DNA of 64,000 nucleotides from Xiphophorus maculatus (Eukaryota; Chordata; Actinopteri; Cyprinodontiformes; Poeciliidae): NCBI RefSeq assembly GCF_002775205.1, contig NC_036454.1, positions 1,977,382 to 2,041,381 of the forward strand, read 5' to 3'. Shown piece by piece: positions 59,116 to 64,000 of this stretch (position 1 is its first letter; each line of letters starts with the position of its first letter). The notes under the pieces were generated by a model. It saw only the letters and a program-made list of their open reading frames with translations, ran no database searches and was not told where the DNA came from. The position numbers and the translations under genes were made by a program.

Positions 59116-60146
59116 AAGCTTTGATTCATTTCGTCACGTCAGTTTTTAATCTGACTAAAGTTTCTGTCTTCATCTGTAACAGCTGAAATTAAACCATTTT
59201 CTGTCTCCAGTTCTCAATTACAACATTAATATTTAATATTCATCTTTAAATATTCACCAATAGTTATTTTTTTATGATTTCATGTTTAATTCTGCAGCCA
59301 TAAATCTTCTAAACACTGAATTATATTGTACTGAAAATTGATTAGATGTTTATTTACCTCATAAAATACAAAAACATTTTTGCTGTAAGAAAAACTATAT
59401 TAAAATCTGTTCATGTTGAAGTTAACGTTACGGCTCTGTAACACCAGCTGTTATTATTTATGGCTCTGAATCTGGACTGAGTTTCTGATCACAGTGAGAA
59501 ATTTTAATAATATTGAAAAAGGTCAAAATAAATAGATGAAATGTGGAGAAAGTACAAAAAAATCATGTTTAACGTCTGAATAACTGGAAAAGGAAGTACT
59601 TTTATTTTGATATTTCCAACAAGAAGCGTTCCCGTAATATTGCAGCTAGCTTAGCAGTGAGAGGTCAGAGGTCAAGTATGTTTGTCAGAGTTAAAGCAGC
59701 GTTCAATTCAGTGGTCGTTATTATAAAGCTACAGCAAACATGAACTGATTCTTGTTCTCCGTTAACATCCCATAATAGTCCACCAGCAAATTTACAACAG
59801 AACGGCCTAGTCAAAGTCTTTAATGTTTGCATTTTTTTAAATTATTATTTTAGGTCAGTTTTTGTTCGGCAGTTTCAAACTGTTTTACTGAAATTTAAAG
59901 TTTTTTGTTATTTTTGAGATTTAAACAACAGAAAACTTTAAATTTCCTGTTTGTAAAAATGAACAGAAATTTTCATAGAAATGAAAAACATCTGAACTTC
60001 GGCTGACGGTCAGTTAAAGGTTCAGGTCGTCTTTCTGTAGCAAACGAGGAAACAGTGAAGCTCAAACAAACAAAAATTAAAAAGATGTTTGGCTGAAACC
60101 AGGAGATGAAATGAAACGTTTGTTTAAAGATTCATAACAAAAACGT
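59116..60146. other. intergenic between copy B and SRP19
   Basis: AT-rich unique DNA, convergent 3' ends, nothing recognised. Confidence 0.6.
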
Positions 60147-60152
60147 TTTATT
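60147..60152 (-). terminator. SRP19 polyadenylation signal
   Basis: AATAAA on the minus strand about 200 nt past the SRP19 stop. Confidence 0.45.
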
Positions 60153-60354
60153 CTGCTTCTACTAAAGAACTGAAATCTGCTGCATGATAAACATCCAGCG
60201 TATAGTTAAAGATGGAACTATGAATATTTAACAGATAAATTCTGCAGAAGATTTTAAACGTCCAGGAAAATGAAAACAAGCAGCTGGAGCTTCAGGATTT
60301 AGTTCAGTCCGACGTCCAACTCAGATTCAACCTCAAGAAGAAGAAAGTTTGAGG

Positions 60355-63092
60355 TCATTTCTTCTTCTTCTTGCTCTTCTTGCCGCCCTCGCCCTGCTGG
60401 GCGCTGCTGTCACTTCCTCCGCTCTTCTGGGTTCGAGTCTTTAGCTTGGGGATCATCTCAGCGACGTAGAACATCACGTCCTTCCCTGGAGAGAAGAACC
60501 GGACATCCTCTGGTTACGTTTGAACCGAACCGTTCCCGGGTCGGTCCTGTTCTGGTTCTGGTTCTGCTGCAGAAAATCATTACTGAAAACTTTACATCCA
60601 GTCCTGCATCTAAAGGCTGGAGAGTAAAAACCAGAATGAGGACAGAAACCAGGACGGATCAGAAAATAAAAGTCATGATGCTAATTAACTTAGCATCATT
60701 AACTGCACCTTGAATTGCCTTACCTTAGCAGAACCAACTTTTAGTTAGCGCTTTAGCAATAGCTTTAGCACAGCTAATGTTTCTGATTAGTGCTTTAGCG
60801 TTAGCGCAGCAGCCGGGTTCTGATCAGAACCAGCAGCCGGGTTCTGATCACGGTCTGGGTTTGGGATGTTCTCCAGATGTTAGAGGAACATCTGCCTGAG
60901 ACACGGCGGTCGCTTCTCACCAAGACGATTTAAAACCGCATTGGCTGAGGAAGAGGAGGAGGCTGAGGAAGAGGAGGAGGCTGAGGGAGAGGAGGAGGCT
61001 GAGGAAGAGGAGGAGGCTGAGGAAGAGGAGGAAGCTGAGGAAGAGGAGGAAGCTGAGGAAGAGGAGGAGGCTGAAGAAGAGGAGGAGGCTGAAGAAGAGG
61101 AGGAGGCTGAAGAAGAGGAGGAAGCTGAGGAAGAGGAGGAGGCTGAGGGAGAGGAGGAGGCTGAGGAAGAGGAGGAAGCTGAGGAAGAGGAGGAGGCTGA
61201 AGAAGAGGAGGAGGCTGAAGAAGAGGAGAAAGCTGAGGAAGAGGAGGGTCCAGCTGCTGGACAGAACCAGAGGCCGAAGGAGAGATTAGGGACCAGAAGC
61301 GTTCTCTGATGGATGGAAGAAGTTCTCCTGTCGGGTTCTGGACGTTTTGAAAACCTTTCAGAGTTTTAGCTTCTGAGCTGCAGGAGAGGAAAAACCAGGA
61401 GAAGCGCCACCTGCTGGAAACTTACGGGATCTGAACTTGTCCTGACACAGACTGCCGTCCGTCTGCTTCAGCTGGACTCTGACCCGACCTCTGAACTGGA
61501 CGTCCCGGTTCCACTCCCTGGGATGCATCTTGTTCTGGAAGACAAACGGAACCAGAACAGAACCAGGACGGATCAGGCGCCGTGTTTGGACCCGGGAGCA
61601 TCTGTGAGGGATGCGGTCGGGTTCTACCTCCACGTAGACGTTCATCCCTGCAGCTGTCAAAACGTCACGGATCTCTGCGCAGGACGGGTTCTCCACCGCC
61701 TGGAGACAAAACAGGAGCAGCTGGGTCGATACCGGGTCGGCGCCTCAGCTGCCCCGACATAAAGACAGAAAGACAAACCTTCTCTGTGGGGATCCTGCGT
61801 CCCTCAGCCAGCGTCTTCTTGCTGTTGATGTAGATGGGATAGACGCAGATGAACCTGAAACACAGCAGATCAGATCAGGTCTGACATCAGCAGCTTCAAC
61901 AGTAAGATTAAAAGATATTTACATTATAAAACCTTAAATTAATCCTAAAATCATTAACTCGGTTGATTTGTGTGACTTGCAGTGTTGCCCATGTTGTGGT
62001 TCAGGCTTCATGAAAACATTTAATCAAACTACAGTCAGTCCGACACACAGCAGCTCTGATTTGTTCCAAATACACAAATTAATCAACCAAGTTTTGGCTT
62101 TTTTAGAAATATTGCATCTAAGATACCAAATAATCAACTTTTATTTAGCCAAGCTTCAATACAAGACTTTAAAAAGTTGTTTTACTCTTTGCCCAAGCAA
62201 CAGGAATGCTGGACAAACGACTGGAACTCACTTCCTTCATCTGTTTTAATGTAACTATTTTTTTAAAGAGCCCTGCTTAATTATTTAATCATGACCTTTA
62301 ATTTTAACATATTGATCGCATCGCGACTAAATCAGGTCGTCTGACTGAAGCGAAATAAAGCAGGTCCAATTATAAAACCCTGAGGCACCCCACTGTATAA
62401 ATATATAAAAATATATACAAACAGCCCAAATCATCAGTAAAACATTAAATATAAGATATTTTATCACTTTTTACCAGAACTAAATAAAGCATTTCTGTTT
62501 AGTTGTTTAATACATTTTAATTCAGTGAAGTTTTCCACAGCAGATCCTGTTGGATGGAAACACGAGAGAAACTTTATATAGTTAAATCAAAACCTTAAAG
62601 CCTCTAAACGCTACAGTGAATTCAGAGAGAAAAACCTGGAGGTTCAAACAGACTTCCTGAAGGAAAAGGGAAATACTTCATTCAACTTTTAACAATTATC
62701 TCACATTTAGAAGAAGATAAGTTTGAAATTCAGAGTAACATTGGAAGGATCTGTGGTTTTAGTCCTGAAACACAATAAAACGAAGAAGAGATAATACACG
62801 TCATGCTAAGGAGCTCAGAGCCAAGTCAAACTTTATGGAAAACCACCAGAGTTTGTATCATCTGTCAGCTAAAATCAGAAATAATGTGTGCCGAATTACA
62901 GAGAGACGTTTATATCAACCTGTTTGCAGAATTGGGAGCAATTATCTAATAAAGGCGACCATATTCTGTTGTTTTATTAAATCCATTGAGGTTTCTAGGA
63001 GGTTTCAGCTGGTTGAGGAGCTAGCTCCGTTAGCTTTAAGTGAGCTGAACTTACCTTTCTTTATCAGCGGGGTTTTCAGTCAGATGAGCCAT
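60355..63092 (-). CDS. srp19: Signal recognition particle 19 kDa protein
   Basis: Five coding exons on the minus strand: 63092-63055, 61854-61779, 61699-61628, 61534-61426 and 60485-60355. They sum to 426 nt, or 141 residues (about 144 in mammals). Conserved words include ERFICVYPIYINSKKTLAEG, RRIPTEKAVENP, HPREWNRDVQFRGRVRVQLK and MIPKLKTRTQK, with the usual lysine-rich tail. SRP19 binds the tips of SRP RNA helices 6 and 8 and primes binding of SRP54, in co-translational targeting to the ER. It assembles mostly in the nucleolus. Splice sites are canonical and phases agree. The 3' end faces copy B. Confidence 0.96.
60944..61250. repeat. 18-bp minisatellite in SRP19 intron 4
   Basis: About 17 copies of GAGGAAGAGGAGGAGGCT with GGGA and GAAG variants. 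On the plus strand one frame reads as an acidic (E-E-E-E-E-A)n run; it lies inside an intron of the opposite strand and has no exon signals. Confidence 0.95.
61855..63054 (-). other. SRP19 intron 1
   Basis: 1.2 kb, AT-rich, with no repeat or nested gene recognised. Confidence 0.8.
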
Positions 63093-64000
63093 AGTTGGAG
63101 TTAAAGCTACACCGACAACAGGACCGGTTTGACCTAAGCTCTCAACTCATTAAAGTCACGTAAAGAATAATAAATTATTCCATCAGCAGCTAGCTGCGGT
63201 AAGCACGCAGCGGACTGGAAGCTAATTCTTCTTCTTCAAGCTTAGTGTGGTCAGTGAGACACCCTGGCGGTTTCATACTGCCACCATGCGGCGACGTGGA
63301 AATTCACAACGGATTCCCACTTAACTTCAGAAATAGAGCGAGGATAAAAATAATGTTTCTCTCTTCTTATTTGTACACAAACTTGGTTGTTCTAATACTA
63401 TTTTCTATCTGCTGAGACTGCTGCATCATTCTGAGTTAGTTAATTCAGGTGAATGTAGAGTTAACAGTAGCTATAATCACTGGACGTTTAGTGTTTTTTT
63501 TGTTTGTTTTTTTACAGTACAGTATATGTCCTTGGTATGTCTTTCAGTTGCACCTTTCCAGTGATAAATCTTGTGTTTTTTGGCTGAAATTTTTCATTTG
63601 ACAAACAAACAAGTAGACAACCTTCGTTTACTATTTCTGGCCAAAACCCTTTCTTAAATCATTGAACAGGCTGTTCAGTCTTTTATTTCACGTCTGGATG
63701 ATTGTAATTCACTTTATTTTGCCATAAGCTAGTTTTTACTAAGCTGTCTCCAAACCAGTTAAATGGTACTATTTAAAAAACAATTGTGAACACTTTGGTT
63801 AATCTAAAAGCTATTTTAAAGAGCTATGCAAATAAATTTCTGATTGTTATTATTATCATAGTGATATATTCAAAAGTAAAAACATATTTTTGCTTGAAAA
63901 GATACCTCGAAAACAATCGTTTTCCACTCCATAATGCAGCTCTACGTTGGCACCACCTAGCGCTCCTTTGCAGTTCACGCCCTCTCCACTTGGCGTCGCT
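63093..64000. other. SRP19 5' flank and intergenic
   Basis: The proximal 200 bp hold the presumed SRP19 promoter without an obvious TATA. Beyond is AT-rich DNA with nothing recognised to the window end. Confidence 0.5.

Noticed and set aside
60941-61309. An acidic Glu-rich protein
   Set aside because: It lies in an SRP19 intron on the opposite strand and consists wholly of an 18-bp repeat.
1-64000. CRISPR arrays or bacterial operons
   Set aside because: Tandem arrays here have no unique spacers of constant size, and the genes are intron-containing vertebrate genes.

Overview
The window looks like teleost fish genomic DNA, probably a percomorph. It has two compact vertebrate genes with GT-AG introns (RSPH14 and SRP19), many microsatellites and minisatellites, tRNA-derived SINE sequence, fish-type hAT and Tc1 DNA transposons, and BEL/Pao and Ty3/Gypsy LTR retrotransposons. 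No bacterial gene organisation, CRISPR array or rRNA gene is visible.

Layout. 1-7.3 kb: minisatellites, microsatellites, several RFX X-box-like palindromes and a CpG-rich stretch with (GGA)n and (CA)n runs; no gene is assignable. 7.35-10.13 kb (minus): complete six-exon RSPH14, a ciliary radial-spoke armadillo protein, with an X-box at its promoter and a SINE in its last intron. 10.2-13.1 kb: AT-rich intergenic DNA. 13.25-37.44 kb (minus): copy A of a secreted protein with a peptidase C80 (MARTX/clostridial-toxin CPD-like) domain. It is wrecked by a very young, apparently intact BEL/Pao element (13560-21022) in its last exon and by a ~13.2 kb composite DNA transposon (23733-36962) in an intron. 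That composite carries ~1.1 kb inverted arms and a near-intact Gypsy element (26998-34677). 37.9-39.3 kb: an 11-bp minisatellite and a decayed Tc1 transposase. 39.3-47.1 kb: intergenic DNA with two hAT MITEs. 47126-50386: a composite hAT element with a perfect 8-bp target duplication and nested repeats. 51.2-54.3 kb: a small unidentified exon, a 1-kb 15-bp minisatellite, an L1-like 5' fragment and direct repeats. 54.6-58.99 kb (plus): copy B of the C80-like gene, divergent from copy A. 60.36-63.09 kb (minus): complete five-exon SRP19 with an 18-bp minisatellite in intron 4. 63.1-64 kb: 5' flank, nothing recognised.

The most interesting system is the divergent pair of secreted C80-like genes. 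The family is best known as the autoprocessing protease of bacterial toxins, yet here it has a eukaryotic signal peptide, introns and a TATA-type promoter. The two copies share a nearly identical tract of about 970 bp while the flanking DNA is diverged, which suggests gene conversion. They also share a reading-frame break between the putative catalytic His and Cys. Intron boundaries and domain calls were made by eye from the sequence and remembered family features; no database search was run.
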